Shown: positions 12,364 to 23,949, counted from the first letter of the stretch. The stretch: DNA of 64,000 nt from Lumbricus terrestris (GCA_949752735.1 OX457036.1:255001-319000), one strand, 5' to 3'. Notes: generated by a model from the letters alone, not told the origin. Numbers and translations: made by a program.

Positions 12364-12600
12364 GGGGTGCAGTAGTGTAGGGGTAAGTTCGGTGCCTTGG
12401 AGCTGAAGGTTGCGGGTTCGAATCCACCTCAAGCAGCCACTTAGGAACCCTCAAACCCTCAGTGAGTCCTTCACTTGCAATTACTTATGCGCTTTGGCAT
12501 GAAACTCTGATACAGTGTCCACGCTGTAGTCGAGAGCACCTCTGAGTAGGGGGCGGTATAACAAGTGCTCATACATACAGACATACATACATGCATACCG
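12364..12600 (+). mobile_element. tRNA-derived SINE
   Basis: The pol III A box TAGTGTAGGGG is at 12373-12383 and the B box GGTTCGAATCC at 12415-12425, 32 bp apart as in a tRNA head. The body has CTTCACTTGCAATTACTTAT and a tail with GAGCACCTCTGAGTAG, then ACATACATAC. It abuts the 28-bp minisatellite. Confidence 0.8.
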
Positions 12601-12660
12601 CAAGTGGTCCATGCCGGGTGCAGATCTTCAGTATGTGTAGTTTATTTGGTCGAGTTGGCT

Positions 12661-15001
12661 TAGATTTGAGTCATTGCAGTGATGTAGAATGATTTTAGTC
12701 ATTGCAGTGATGTAGAATGATTTGAGTCATTGCAGTGATGTAGAATGATTTGAGTCATTGCAGTGATGTAGAATGATTTGAGTCATTGCAGTGATGTAGA
12801 ATGATTTGAGTCATTGCAGTGATGTAGAATGATTTGAGTCATTGCAGTGATGTAGAAATGAGTGATGTAGAATGATTTGAGTCATTGCAGTGATGTAGAA
12901 TGATTTGAGTCATTGCAGTGATGTAGAATGATTTGAGTCATTGCAGTGATGTAGAATGATTTGAGTCATTGCAGTGATGTAGAATGATTTGAGTCATTGC
13001 AGTGATGTAGAATGATTTGAGTCATTGCAGTGATGTAGAATGATTTGAGTCATTGCAGTGATGTAGAATGATTTGAGTCATTGCAGTGATGTAGAATGAT
13101 TTGAGTCATTGCAGTGATGTAGAATGATTTGAGTCATTGCAGTGATGTAGAATGATTTGAGTCATTGCAGTGATGTAGAATGATTTGAGTCATTGCAGTG
13201 ATGTAGAATGATTTGAGTCATTGCAGTGATGTAGAATGATTTGAGTCATTGCAGTGATGTAGAATGATTTGAGTCATTGCAGTGATGTAGAATGATTTGA
13301 GTCATTGCAGTGATGTAGAATGATTTGAGTCATTGCAGTGATGTAGAATGATTTGAGTCATTGCAGTGATGTAGAATGATTTGAGTCATTGCAGTGATGT
13401 AGAATGATTTGAGTCATTGCAGTGATGTAGAATGATTTGAGTCATTGCAGTGATGTAGAATGATTTGAGTCATTGCAGTGATGTAGAATGATTTGAGTCA
13501 TTGCAGTGATGTAGAATGATTTGAGTCATTGCAGTGATGTAGAATGATTTGAGTCATTGCAGTGATGTAGAATGATTTGAGTCATTGCAGTGATGTAGAA
13601 TGATTTGAGTCATTGCAGTGATGTATAATGATTTGAGTCATTGCAGTGATGTAGAATGATTTGAGTCATTGCAGTGATGTAGAATGATTTGAGTCATTGC
13701 AATGATGTAGAATGATTTGAGTCATTGCAGTGATGTAGAATGATTTGAGTCATTGCAGTGATGTAGAATGATTTGAGTCATTGCAGTGATGTAGAATGAT
13801 TTGAGTCATTGCAGTGATGTAGAATGATTTGAGTCATTGCAGTGATGTAGAATGATTTGAGTCATTGCAGTGATGTAGAATGATTTGAGTCATTGCAGTG
13901 ATGTAGAATGATTTGAGTCATTGCAGTGATGTAGAATGATTTGAGTCATTGCAGTGATGTAGAATGATTTGAGTCATTGCAGTGATGTAGAATGATTTGA
14001 GTCATTGCAGTGATGTAGAATGATTTGAGTCATTGCAGTGATGTAGAATGATTTGAGTCATTGCAGTGATGTAGAATGATTTGAGTCATTGCAGTGATGT
14101 AGAATGATTTGAGTCATTGCAGTGATGTAGAATGATTTGAGTCATTGCATTGATGTAGAATGATTTGAGTCATTGCAGTGATGTATAATGATTTGAGTCA
14201 TTGCAGTGATGTAGAATGATTTGAGTCATTGCAGTGATGTAGAATGATTTGAGTCATTGCAGTGATGTAGAATGATTTGAGTCATTGCAGTGATGTAGAA
14301 TGATTTGAGTCATTGCAGTGATGTAGAATGATTTGAGTCATTGCAGTGATGTAGAATGATTTGAGTCATTGCAGTGATGTAGAATGATTTGAGTCATTGC
14401 AGTGATGTAGAATGATTTGAGTCATTGCAGTGATGTAGAATGATTTGAGTCATTGCAGTGATGTAGAATGATTTGAGTCATTGCAGTGATGTAGAATGAT
14501 TTGAGTCATTGCAGTGATGTAGAATGATTTGAGTCATTGCAGTGATGTAGAATGATTTGAGTCATTGCAGTGATGTAGAATGATTTGAGTCATTGCAGTG
14601 ATGTAGAATGATTTGAGTCATTGCAGTGATGTAGAATGATTTGAGTCATTGCAGTGATGTAGAATGATTTGAGTCATTGCAGTGATGTAGAATGATTTGA
14701 GTCATTGCAGTGATGTAGAATGATTTGAGTCATTGCAGTGATGTAGAATGATTTGAGTCATTGCAGTGATGTAGAATGATTTGAGTCATTGCAGTGATGT
14801 AGAATGATTTGAGTCATTGCAGTGATGTAGAATGATTTGAGTCATTGCAGTGATGTAGAATGATTTGAGTCATTGCAGTGATGTAGAATGATTTGAGTCA
14901 TTGCAGTGATGTAGAATGATTTGAGTCATTGCAGTGATGTAGAATGATTTGAGTCATTGCAGTGATGTAGAATGATTTGAGTCATTGCAGTGATGTAGAA
15001 T
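12661..15001 (+). repeat. 28-bp minisatellite, about 83 copies
   Basis: The unit joins GATTTGAGTCATTGCAGT to GATGTAGAAT. From about 12880 to 15000 the period is exactly 28 with only a few substitutions (for example GTATAATG at 13623 and 14182). One irregular unit is at 12855-12875. Each unit carries TGAGTCA. It is flanked by two SINEs of one family in opposite orientation. Confidence 0.97.
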
Positions 15002-15250
15002 TGTAGATGTGAATATAAATAATTAAAATTATGTCTATGTGATACAAAATCATATGACATATCATCATAGTAACAATATGTGCATTGTGCATGTATCAGT
15101 TGGATGGGTCACAGTATTAAGAATGGATCCCAAGAATGGACAAATATCAAGTAGAAGGATGTCCAACTATCATCATCAATACCATCATTTCATTCATGAC
15201 AAATAATTCCAACTAAGCTATGACTAACATAAATTTGTTTTGCTTCTTTT

Positions 15251-15463
15251 GTTTGTATGTGCACTTGTTATAGCGCCCCTTCAAGCTCTCACTACTCAGA
15301 GGCGCTCCCGAATGCAGAGCGGACGCTGCATTGGAGTTTCATGCCGAAGCGCTGAGCAATTGTGAGTGAGGGACTTGCCCAAGGTCCTTACGCGGCGAGG
15401 TGGATTCGAACCTCGAACTTCCGGCTTCAAGGCAACGACACCACCACTACACCACCGCACCCC
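15251..15463 (-). mobile_element. tRNA-derived SINE
   Basis: On the minus strand it starts GGGGTGCGGTGGTGTAGTGG, has B box GGTTCGAATCC, CCTCACTCACAATTGCTCAG, and the tail GGGAGCGCCTCTGAGTAG then CTTGAAGGGGCGCTATAAC. Same family as 12364-12600, better preserved, on the other side of the minisatellite. Confidence 0.8.
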
Positions 15464-15788
15464 ACAACATTGCAGGAAGTCAAATAACCATTATGTGCTA
15501 AGATTGCAAAACACACATCACAATAACCGACATTAAAGGAAAGAAAAACAAAAACAGAAAGAATAACATCGGATAATCTTAATTAATAGCAATTATAAGG
15601 CAATTAGGTAAGTACTGTCTGCTTCATGATCTTTTAAAGGTTAGAGCTGTTGACAAATTTCAAATATCTGACGTGCATCAACTTAAATTTCTTAAATTGT
15701 TTCAAACTGGACTTGAGTAGACTACTTGATCGAGTGTTTCCTATAGTACTGGTAGTTCTAAAACTTTTTGATCATAAAGCATTACTAG

Positions 15789-16120
15789 CCAGTGTTTAAT
15801 CTAGTCTTCCTGTTTGGGGATGTGGGGGGGGAAATTGTGGTTTCTGTGGTGGGAAAACGTCCGTATTGGAATTAGACAAACTTTGGGCGGATGGCAACCG
15901 GCCACTGAGCCACCAACGACATCCGTGTCTTCGGCCATTTTTTCTGACGACTTTTTTCAGGCTTTCACTCAAAATCTTTTTTTAAAAACATTTCACTGCT
16001 GAAAAAACTGATGACCTTTTTAGTCTTTGTTTCAATTTTACCAAAATGTTTACAACACCTCACAATTTTTCCCGGGGGGCAGATTCATTCTTGGGGGGAC
16101 TTTTCCCCAGAGACGACTAG
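15789..16120. mobile_element. hAT-type MITE L, right end clipped
   Basis: The left end CCAGTGTTTAATCTAGTC equals that of the large element at 33368. The right end stops at CGACTAG, about 11 bp short. ATTACTAG flanks both sides (15781-15788, 16121-16128). The clip is explained by deletion between ATTA words. Confidence 0.7.
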
Positions 16121-16129
16121 ATTACTAGC

Positions 16130-17183
16130 CATCGTAAAGTGATCATGCACTTCTTTCACAGTGGTAAAATTATCAATACAATCAAGAGGCAGTAGTTTAT
16201 GAATAAATCAAATACCAGTTTCAATGGTACTATTTGCTCAATGTTCAGATTATACATCTGCCAAAATAAGGACAAGCTTCAGAATATAACTATAGCAGAA
16301 TTTCACCCAAACGGTCTTATCAGAACAGAACATTTGCAAATTTCAAATAAAAATGCATTTAATTGATTACACAACTTAAGACAGCCAAGCTTTTCAAAAC
16401 ATGTGGTAATCCTCAGCCTAGGACAACGTGGCGAAAGCAACAATAACTCCTACACTAAAATAATTTTAGGGTTAAGATCCTACTTGAACAACACTGTGCT
16501 GAAACTACACACAAATAATAATTAAAGCTAAAGTATCAATCTTCACAATAGAAAACTCATCTGCTAAAGAGACTTAGATGACTAACTTAAAAAGTTATGA
16601 ATTTCAAAGAACATAATTTTTGTAAACATGAGGCTCCTGGGAGATTTTCTTCCACGAAATAATTAGCGATCGATAGAGTTAGTATAGGTTGTCCAGTGGA
16701 CATTCTCACCCTTATATTATGTTCATTAGTCACAATAATCACAAAACAAAATTTTTACTTGACAGAAGAAAATCTCTCTATTACACGTTTGCTGCTATTT
16801 GAGACAGAATAAGTGACTAGAGATATTTTATAGTTTCGTTCTTTAAGACATGATCTGCAGCCACCTGGCAAAATTCAACAGAAATTTCAATGCAGGCAAG
16901 ATTACAAAACGAAGACAAATAATATACAGAAGCGAAATGTTCAAGAGACATTTGCACACCGCAATTATGCTACCTGGGTAAAGCTACCAGAGCAAATAAA
17001 CTTGCCAAAGCCGCCAGACAAAGCGCATAAAGAATCTCTGAAAAAATTAATAAAGGTTCGACATGAAATCTCTGAGCCGACATTAGAAAAATTTCTCCTT
17101 TGATCTGTTTTCATTCAGCAATGCCCCATCCTTGTCAAAATATTTTTAAGTATCTGCAAAGAGACTAATTCTTATGCTGTATA
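16130..17183. other. AT-rich DNA, nothing recognised
   Basis: No repeats, exons or transposon ends recognised. Confidence 0.55.
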
Positions 17184-17962
17184 CATGGGCAGCCGCACAG
17201 GGGAGCAAGGGGGGGCACTTGCCCCCCCTGGAAAATTGACACATATTTTTCTAACTACTACTTTTGGGTTTTTAACAAATTTCTTCGCATTAAAGCATTA
17301 ATAATACGAATGATGCACACATTGAAAGTCAGAAATCTATGTTTAGAAATCTGTAGAAATAAACATGCTCTTAATTTTCTGCCTTGCATTATCAACACCT
17401 TGCTAAAAGCTGGAACAGTGACCATTGACTTTTTACCATCGGGCGGGTGCCCATGAAAATAGTACGCCTATCGATTATGGCCTACTTGATTGGAATCTCG
17501 CTGTCATGCAACCTTTCACAACTGCACAAAATTAAGCATCAATACCAATGTCACATTTGAAATTTCTCAACAGTGCACCGAATTCAATTAAGACCCACGT
17601 CAGAGAGATCTGCTTATTCACCAGTATTATATAAATCAAGTCTGCTAGAAGCCAGGCTGCAGTTTGTCCATTTTGCATGCTGCCAGTACAGAATTTATAG
17701 GGAGGTCAAACTGTAGAGAACCTTGGATAAAGGGCTCTGGTTATAAACCCCTCAGGAGTTCCACCCAAAACTGTTCAAAAGAATTGCTACTGCTCCCCCA
17801 CTCATCTGATCCTCGGAAAATTTTGCATTAAGAAACCTCATTGAAAAATACTCATGTTCTTAATTTCTTCCTTTGCATTTTTCAAGCACTTGCTAATCAA
17901 ACATTTAACCGCGATCATCGAAAATTTTTGCCCCCCTGCAAAAATTTCTGTGGGCGCCCATG
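17184..17962. mobile_element. hAT-type MITE D
   Basis: CATGGGCAGCCGCACAG at the left, CTGTGGGCGCCCATG at the right, with GCTGTATA duplicated at 17176-17183 and 17963-17970. G-rich and C-rich blocks (GGGGGGGCACTTGCCCCCC) follow the left end. No coding sequence recognised. Confidence 0.82.
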
Positions 17963-18691
17963 GCTGTATATATTTTGAAGGTGTTCTCCCAATTCCAGCC
18001 TCCTCAGTAGTCAGTCCTTTCAGCTGCGATGAATCCCATGCAACAGCTGCTGATGCATCAAACAATCAGAACAAAGATTTCCTCGCAAAAAAGCGCTTGG
18101 CTCAGCAAAGAATGTTTTCATTTCACATGCTACATGAGAGGTCGAGCTTCCACCCAAAAAGAACTGCAGAAATAATGGATTTTTTAAAGAATGTGATTTT
18201 CATAGTGCCAATCCTGTAATCAGATGTACTCTCCTAACCAGCAATGTGCAGCAGCGTGTTACATGATGTGAAATGTAATTAAGAAGCGATATCTCATCAG
18301 TGAGCACAAAACAGTGCACAGACTAGATGAGTCACAAATGGTGGAGTTCCCCCCCCCCACTCCACCTAACAACCCAACCACATGCAGAGCTCAACCAACC
18401 AGTTCCATTGCAGTTGAAAGAAAAGAAAATGGTCAGAATCACTAGAACAAATTACATGAATACTGTAAAGAGTTCTTAATAAAGTTGATCAGAACTTTAT
18501 ATTCAGCTATAAATGCAAACAATTCAATTGTTCATCAGGTTTACATGCAGGTCGAACAAACTCTGGAGCGCTGATGAAAAGCATGTTCAGCCACTTTAAG
18601 GCCACAGTTATTACACAATGAAGAAGTATTGGCAACAGCCTGAGATATATATAGACTAGCACAAAGTAAGTAAGCAGAGAGATCCAGATCG

Positions 18692-19900
18692 TCAGGTATC
18701 AGTGGATGGATCAGAGGACAGCAGCAATGCCGGCAACTGCTCTGCTGCTGCTGATGATGTGACATGTTTGTGCACCTGTTTTAAATGTCGCGCCAGATTA
18801 TCTGACCTGGAAAACTGTTTCTGGCAGACGGGACAGAAGACGCAAGACTGTCCACCGTCACCATTTAAATTGTGCATTGTTGCCATGTGACGACCGAGAT
18901 TTGACGACATTGTAAACGTTGCACTGCACTGCGTACACTGATGCAGGATGCGGGATGAGTATCCATAGCGACAGTGGAATCTGTATCCCCTGCGATGGAT
19001 GCCGGATGTGCGTGGAAAGTTCATACCGACCGCTCCTCCGTCTGCCTTCGAGAAATTTGATCGACGTCTTTGAACACGGCGTCTTGACTGAGTGCCACAT
19101 ACATTGTCGGTGAAATCTTGGCCGGTCGTCGCTGCCTCCACATCGTACGTCAGAGCGTTTGTCTGAGCAAAGTCTGCGTGAAACATTTCACGGAAGATTT
19201 CTTGATCGACCGACATGAAGCTATCTACGTTCTGCTCGAAAACCTTGAAGTCGCTTTCTACATCCGGAAGGTTGCTTTGTGGTTCACTGTTGGACTGAAC
19301 AGCATTCGAAACGGGTTCAATGAGAAAGCAATCGTCATCATATGGGTCTGGTGGGGCAGCAGCTGCAGCGCCAGGAAGTGACTGTGATCTCTTGTGATCT
19401 TCCAACGGAAGAGTCCTCCTCTCATATCCAATGTATGAATTGTTATCAATGCCTTGCTCTTCCTTCACTTCAATCCGTTCAAAATCGAAATCCACCTGAA
19501 TTGTCATTGCTTCACTCTTGCTTTTAACAGTCTCTGGAACAAGTCCACTGCTTTCCAACAGACACACATTCTCCGTGTCATGATCAGCTCTTGATGGTCC
19601 ATTGCAGAAGATGCCTGTCCTACTACTTGTCCTTTTCTTCTTCCCTTTTAGTTTTGCTTGTCCCGGTGAATAACGAGCCATCTGGCAAGGCTCCAACGTG
19701 TCTCCAAAGTCATTCGTATTCTTGGAAATAGTTTCTCCAATGCTTACAAGAATGATTTCATTCTTGTCAACCGTTAACCCCAGTAGACCTTCAATGCTTA
19801 GTTCTGCATTAAAAGCAAGCGTATTTTTGCAGAGCAAAGTCAGAGTATCTCTAAGCAACTGTTTAATCACAGTGTTCTGTGACTGCCTCGGATCTTCCAT
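18692..19900 (-). CDS. Two-finger C2H2 zinc-finger protein, 402 aa
   Basis: This is a probable nuclear DNA-binding transcription factor encoded by one coding exon. The start is the ATG at 19898-19900 (MEDPRQSQNT). The frame stays open eight codons further, but those codons cross a good splice acceptor (TTTTTCTACCAG, exon from 19903), so a 5' UTR intron is likely. Residues 11-60 form a predicted folded N-terminal module with no recognised name. Residues 83-90 (KLKGKKKR) and 273-280 (RRRVQRRR) are basic, possible nuclear signals. V145-K146-E147-E148 fits a sumoylation site, and the middle is acidic and low-complexity. Finger 1 uses C322, C325, H338 and H343; finger 2 uses C356, C359, H372 and H377. 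Both carry SSNL/SDNL helix residues. Two fingers at the extreme C-terminus is a small number for the class. I cannot assign an orthologue. Confidence 0.82.
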   Translation of the reverse strand: MEDPRQSQNTVIKQLLRDTLTLLCKNTLAFNAELSIEGLLGLTVDKNEIILVSIGETISKNTNDFGDTLEPCQMARYSPGQAKLKGKKKRTSSRTGIFCNGPSRADHDTENVCLLESSGLVPETVKSKSEAMTIQVDFDFERIEVKEEQGIDNNSYIGYERRTLPLEDHKRSQSLPGAAAAAPPDPYDDDCFLIEPVSNAVQSNSEPQSNLPDVESDFKVFEQNVDSFMSVDQEIFREMFHADFAQTNALTYDVEAATTGQDFTDNVCGTQSRRRVQRRRSNFSKADGGAVGMNFPRTSGIHRRGYRFHCRYGYSSRILHQCTQCSATFTMSSNLGRHMATMHNLNGDGGQSCVFCPVCQKQFSRSDNLARHLKQVHKHVTSSAAAEQLPALLLSSDPSTDT

Positions 19901-20257
19901 TCTCTGGTAGAAAAAGACAAACATCAGTTACAATAACCTGTTTTTTCATATGAACAACACAACCTAACAAAACGCTCTTGAAAGAAAACTACTAAACATA
20001 AATGAGTATGCACATGACAACTATGTTTCTTTCTAGACAGAAAACATATTAAAACCACATTTTCAACTAAAGATAACTGAACATTACTGCAATCACTCTG
20101 CCCATATATATAAAATGAAAGCCACAAAGTACTCAAATGTTTGACACAATTACATGCAAGAACCATTAATCAGGCAGATTATGAATTTGCCCCATTCACG
20201 TTTGTCGAGTTTCATAAGTTGGCTAAATAATCCTAACAGTAGATGCTTAGGTCTACC

Positions 20258-21262
20258 TAAAGCCCAATTTATTATATTTTGCCATTGCATGGGGTTTAGT
20301 ATTGGTTGCATCTAGGTTGAATTGACGAAAAGAATTCTCACAAAGTAGAATTCGGATTGATGAAATAAGTTTTATTTAAATAGAAATGGGATCGATGAAT
20401 AGATCCTTATTGATATTGGGGTTAAACCGTAGTTTAGGCTGATAAATTATTTCCGTTTTCGATATCCTGTAGTTTAGGCTGATAATTAAATTAAGAAACA
20501 CCACCAATCATGAATATAGCGCGCCATACAACGCGCTATTCCAATTTCCGAGCATTCGCAACCGGAAGTAGCAATATAAACTGAAAACGCGAGAAGAAAA
20601 ATTGCAGTATATAAACGGAAGCTGGATTGACGAAAAAAACGTTTAAGTAACGTACAGGTGAAATAGAAGCTGGATAGACGAAAAAACCTTTAAGTAACGG
20701 AAGCTGGATGAAGGTTCTCCTACAGGTGAAATAGAAGCTGGATTGACGAAAAACGCTTGAGAAATGGGAGCTGGATGAAGACCTTCTACAGGTGAAATAG
20801 AAGCTGGATTGACGAAAAACGCAAGAGAAATGGAAGCTGGATAAAGGCATTTTTATAGTTGAAATGGAAGCTGGATAAAGGCATTTTTATAGTTGAAATG
20901 GAAGCTGGTTTGAACCTGGCGATCCAGAAATTACTTGTATATACATTTTGCAGCTTCGGATAATGTCCAAATAATTTATCAGCCTAAAATATGGTGCAAA
21001 GAATTTATCCGCTTAAACTACGGTTTAACCGATATTGGAGCTGGATTGGTTAAATGTAATTGTTTTTTTAACATAAAAAAGTAGTTGATGCTGAAATAGA
21101 AACTGGATCGACTAAAGGAATTCCTTAATACACTTTGAAGGAATCCTTGCCTAAATGGAAGCTGGATTGATGGAAAGGGCTCATACTAAAGTAGAAGTCG
21201 GATTAACAGAAAATAATTATGCTGTGCCAGGCGAATAATTTATTATGCTAAAGTGAACGTTT
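20258..21262. repeat. Fold-back element X2
   Basis: Inverted blocks around GGTTAAACCGTAGTTTA (20419-20452 and 21003-21037) enclose many copies of a degenerate unit with GAAGCTGGATTGACGAAAA. The outer right side (TTTATTATGCTAAAG, then CCTCACGACGCCTAACCTGA) matches the left end of X3 in reverse. Confidence 0.65.
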
Positions 21263-21622
21263 ACCTGAAAATATTACCGATCCTCACGACGCCTAACCTG
21301 AATCTAACCAACCCTCACAATGCCTAACCTCGCCCAAGGCAGCGCTCCATTTGAGCGATTTCTTGGGCAGCCATACTGTTTACAAAACGAGATCGTAGTC
21401 TTCGCGGCGCAATCGCATTATCGGGGACCGTGAGTGTCGGTTAGGCTCATGTTGAGCGTCGTGAGGGTCGGTTAGGATTAGTATTAGGGTTAGTGTCATT
21501 AGATACTGTCCGAAGATAGAGCATTGCTTCGGTCCCCGATACTGCAATTAAGCCGTCTTCGCAATTATCGCTCTTTTTATTGCTAGTTGACTTTAAAAAT
21601 AGTCACCGTAATGATTCTAAAT

Positions 21623-21983
21623 CAGTGGTTCCCAACCTTTTTTGACTTGAGGGCCACTTTTTCTAAATTGGAGGACACAATGGCCACTTTTTCTTAGTTG
21701 AAGGACATTAGGGGGCCACAAGGTTAAAATTGTATTAACTAAAAGCATATAAAATTGTTATAATTGATTCAAAATATGATGTTTGATGCTATTTATCGAC
21801 GTTATAATATAATAATTTGTAATAAAAAATGGTAACGTGTTCTATCCTGTCCAAATTGCTAATTTTTCATATATTTTTGAACATTCTTTAAGAGATGAGG
21901 GCCATTTTCTGAGGTCTGGCGGGCCATTTTCTGAGGCCTGGTGGGCCACTTTTGGCCCGCGGGCCACGGGTTGGGAACCGCTG
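21623..21983. mobile_element. hAT-type MITE E
   Basis: CAGTGGTTCCCAACC / GGTTGGGAACCGCTG termini with TTCTAAAT duplicated at 21615-21622 and 21984-21991. The GGGCCACTTTT motif repeats inside. This terminus type is widespread in animals. Confidence 0.9.
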
Positions 21984-22544
21984 TTCTAAATAGTAAAGCA
22001 GTCACTTGTAACACCTAAGCGCTGAAGAAAATAATTTTCCAGTTAATCTGAACAAACGCGAGCTGTATATATTTAAATGCCACGAATTGTTTACCAATCA
22101 GAAAGTACTCCAAAGACAATGATTAGCAATCGTTTTAACGAATTCACAAGCTTCTAAATTAATTTAAAAATAACACATAAAATGAGAAAAATATAAATCT
22201 TGGATTCATTTCAGCCACTTCCGCCAAAATGATGGAGAAAGCTATATATAGATCAGTAAGTAAGTAATTTTTTATTCACATAAGTAAGTAAGTATATACT
22301 TTATTGAACCGCCTGCAAACGCACTGCCAAGAACAGAATAATAAATGCAAGTACAATCAAGACAAATAGAAATATGCAATTCAATAAACACATTATACAA
22401 CTACATAATAGACATGTGTTGAACTATACATGAGAGAACTTAGGCTAGACAAGAAAAAATATTGTCACTTGAATAGCATCCGTAGGCCTACGTGTTATAA
22501 AGGCCTAAAAGTAATATTAAAGAATTACATAGGCCTAAAAGTAA

Positions 22545-22893
22545 TATTAAAGAATAGCAATCTAATCTAAAATCTAATCTAATAATTTAAAGCATTTGTA
22601 AAGCGCTTCTCGTAGCAGAGCTATCCAGAAGCGCTATCAGCGTGACAGGCCCATGAAAATAGGAAAGTCTTCGAAAAGCGAAAAAATGCAGGTGAATTTC
22701 CAACAAGAATCCTGCCACGAATTTCAGAAGAAAGATGATTCCAAATTAAGGGACCAACGTGTACAATAGCAAAAGCTCGATGTTGGGTTAATGAGGTTCG
22801 TGATCTAGGTACAAATAGATCAAAGCGGTCAGCAAAACGAAGAGGGCGTGAAGATCTTGCAGAAAGAGGCTTGCACATTAGCCTAAGTCGCAC
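22545..22893 (-). pseudogene. CR1-like LINE 3' end (C-terminal ORF plus tail)
   Basis: The minus-strand frame reads ARSSRPLRFADRFDLFVPRS, RTSLTQHRAFAIVHVGPLIW, NHLSSEIRGRILVGNSPAFF, a typical LINE terminus in which the protein ends with a hydrophobic WNHLP-like block. The 3' side runs into short repeats of an AGATT-like unit near 22545-22590, as CR1 elements do. 5' truncated. Confidence 0.72.
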
Positions 22894-23425
22894 AGGTAGC
22901 CTATTTAGGCGCTAAGCCCTGCAGTAGGCCCTATTGATAAGTTACAGCTCATGTTACTAAATATAATTATAGCACCCTGGCAACAGTAGGCCTAGACCTA
23001 TTGATTTTCTGGTGAAGAGGTCATGAACTAGCCTAGAGGGAATTTTCTAGCATTTCCAGTATCCCTCGTAATCGCAATCTAAACCTCCAAAGGCTAAAGC
23101 GTCACCCAAAGCTATATCTTTCGGGGTTTTTCAAGAAAATTATGTTGACAGATAGCAACTTATCACATGAATGATGAAGAAAGTAAGGAAAAAAATGGAC
23201 TAAACCATAAACGTTTCTGGCACTCTGCAAAATTCAAAAAATGTTTACTGCGCTGGTTCATTTTGACGATCGACAACAAAGTACGGAGTCGACGTAGGCC
23301 TAGCCTACAGTTTGTTATTTATATACTGTGCTAACACTGCGAACTGTCCTAAAAAGTAATCGAGAGATGAAATTCAATTTCGTCTTTTATGGGCAGTTCA
23401 AAGTCGTGATTGTGGTCGCAATTAA

Positions 23426-23496
23426 CCCTTTGAACCCTGAGCTCCCGTAACTCTATGGATAACGGGCCGGAAAAACGGCCCGTCGGGTTCAAAGGG
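23426..23496. mobile_element. 71-bp piggyBac-like mini-element
   Basis: CCCTTTGAACCC and GGGTTCAAAGGG are exact 12-bp ends flanked by TTAA on both sides (23422-23425, 23497-23500). The centre has a second palindrome (CGGGCCG, CGGCCCG), so the whole element folds on itself. Confidence 0.7.
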
Positions 23497-23527
23497 TTAA
23501 ACGCGAAGCATGCGGCCTTTTAATAAG

Positions 23528-23710
23528 TTAATTTGGAATAAGTTACCTATTAGTCTCCGCAATGAACTTCTTTGTATTTCTTTGCCCCTTTTCCGCAAAC
23601 GTTTGAAAACCATTCTCTTTGATTGTGGTTAGGTGTCAGGTCGGGAGCGCCTCTGAGGAGTTCTCTTGAAGTGGCGCTATATAAATGTACAATTACAATT
23701 ATTACAATTA
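23528..23710 (+). pseudogene. LINE 3' end whose tail is shared with the local SINEs
   Basis: The frame reads LIWNKLPISLRNELLCISLP then LFRKRLKTILFDCG and a stop at 23630-23632. After the stop, GGGAGCGCCTCTGAGGAG and CTTGAAGTGGCGCTATAT follow, then an (ACAATT)n-like end. The same tail occurs in the SINEs at 12364, 15251 and 54060. It ends about 130 bp before the MIF ATG. Confidence 0.75.
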
Positions 23711-23742
23711 CAATTTAACAATATTATGTGGAACGTTGGTAT

Positions 23743-23764
23743 CACGTGATAAAGGTCAAGGTCA
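23743..23764 (+). promoter_or_regulatory. Candidate MIF promoter elements: E-box and tandem AGGTCA
   Basis: CACGTG lies at 23743-23748. Two directly abutting AGGTCA half-sites occupy 23753-23764, and they include TCAAGGTCA, the extended site bound by monomeric orphan nuclear receptors of the ERR/SF-1 type. They lie about 80-100 bp before the MIF ATG. Function is inferred from position and motif only. Confidence 0.35.
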
Positions 23765-23841
23765 TCACGGGGTTATCTGAGATAGCGCGTGTCGCGAAAT
23801 AAAAGGAAAAGAGTTGTCGTTTTAAAGAAAGCTTTGTTAAA

Positions 23842-23949
23842 ATGCCGAGTTTCGTCGTGAATACGAATCTTCCGCGTGCAAATGTACCACAAGAGTTCCT
23901 TTTAGATCTGTCGAAAGTGGTCGCAAAGTCTACTGGAAAACCAGAATCA
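23842..23949 (+). CDS. MIF: MIF exon 1
   Basis: It begins ATGCCG and encodes MPSFVVNTNLPRANVPQEFL then LDLSKVVAKSTGKPES, with donor TCA/GTAAGC. The Met-Pro start, NTNLPR and TGKP are the standard exon-1 signature of MIF. A (TAA)n repeat starts about 40 bp into the intron. Confidence 0.92.

Noticed and set aside
12364..12440. tRNA gene
   Set aside because: A and B boxes are present, but the sequence does not close an acceptor stem and continues into a SINE body and tail.
12661..15001. CRISPR-like regular repeat
   Set aside because: The 28-bp units are directly joined with no unique spacers, and this is animal DNA; it is a minisatellite.
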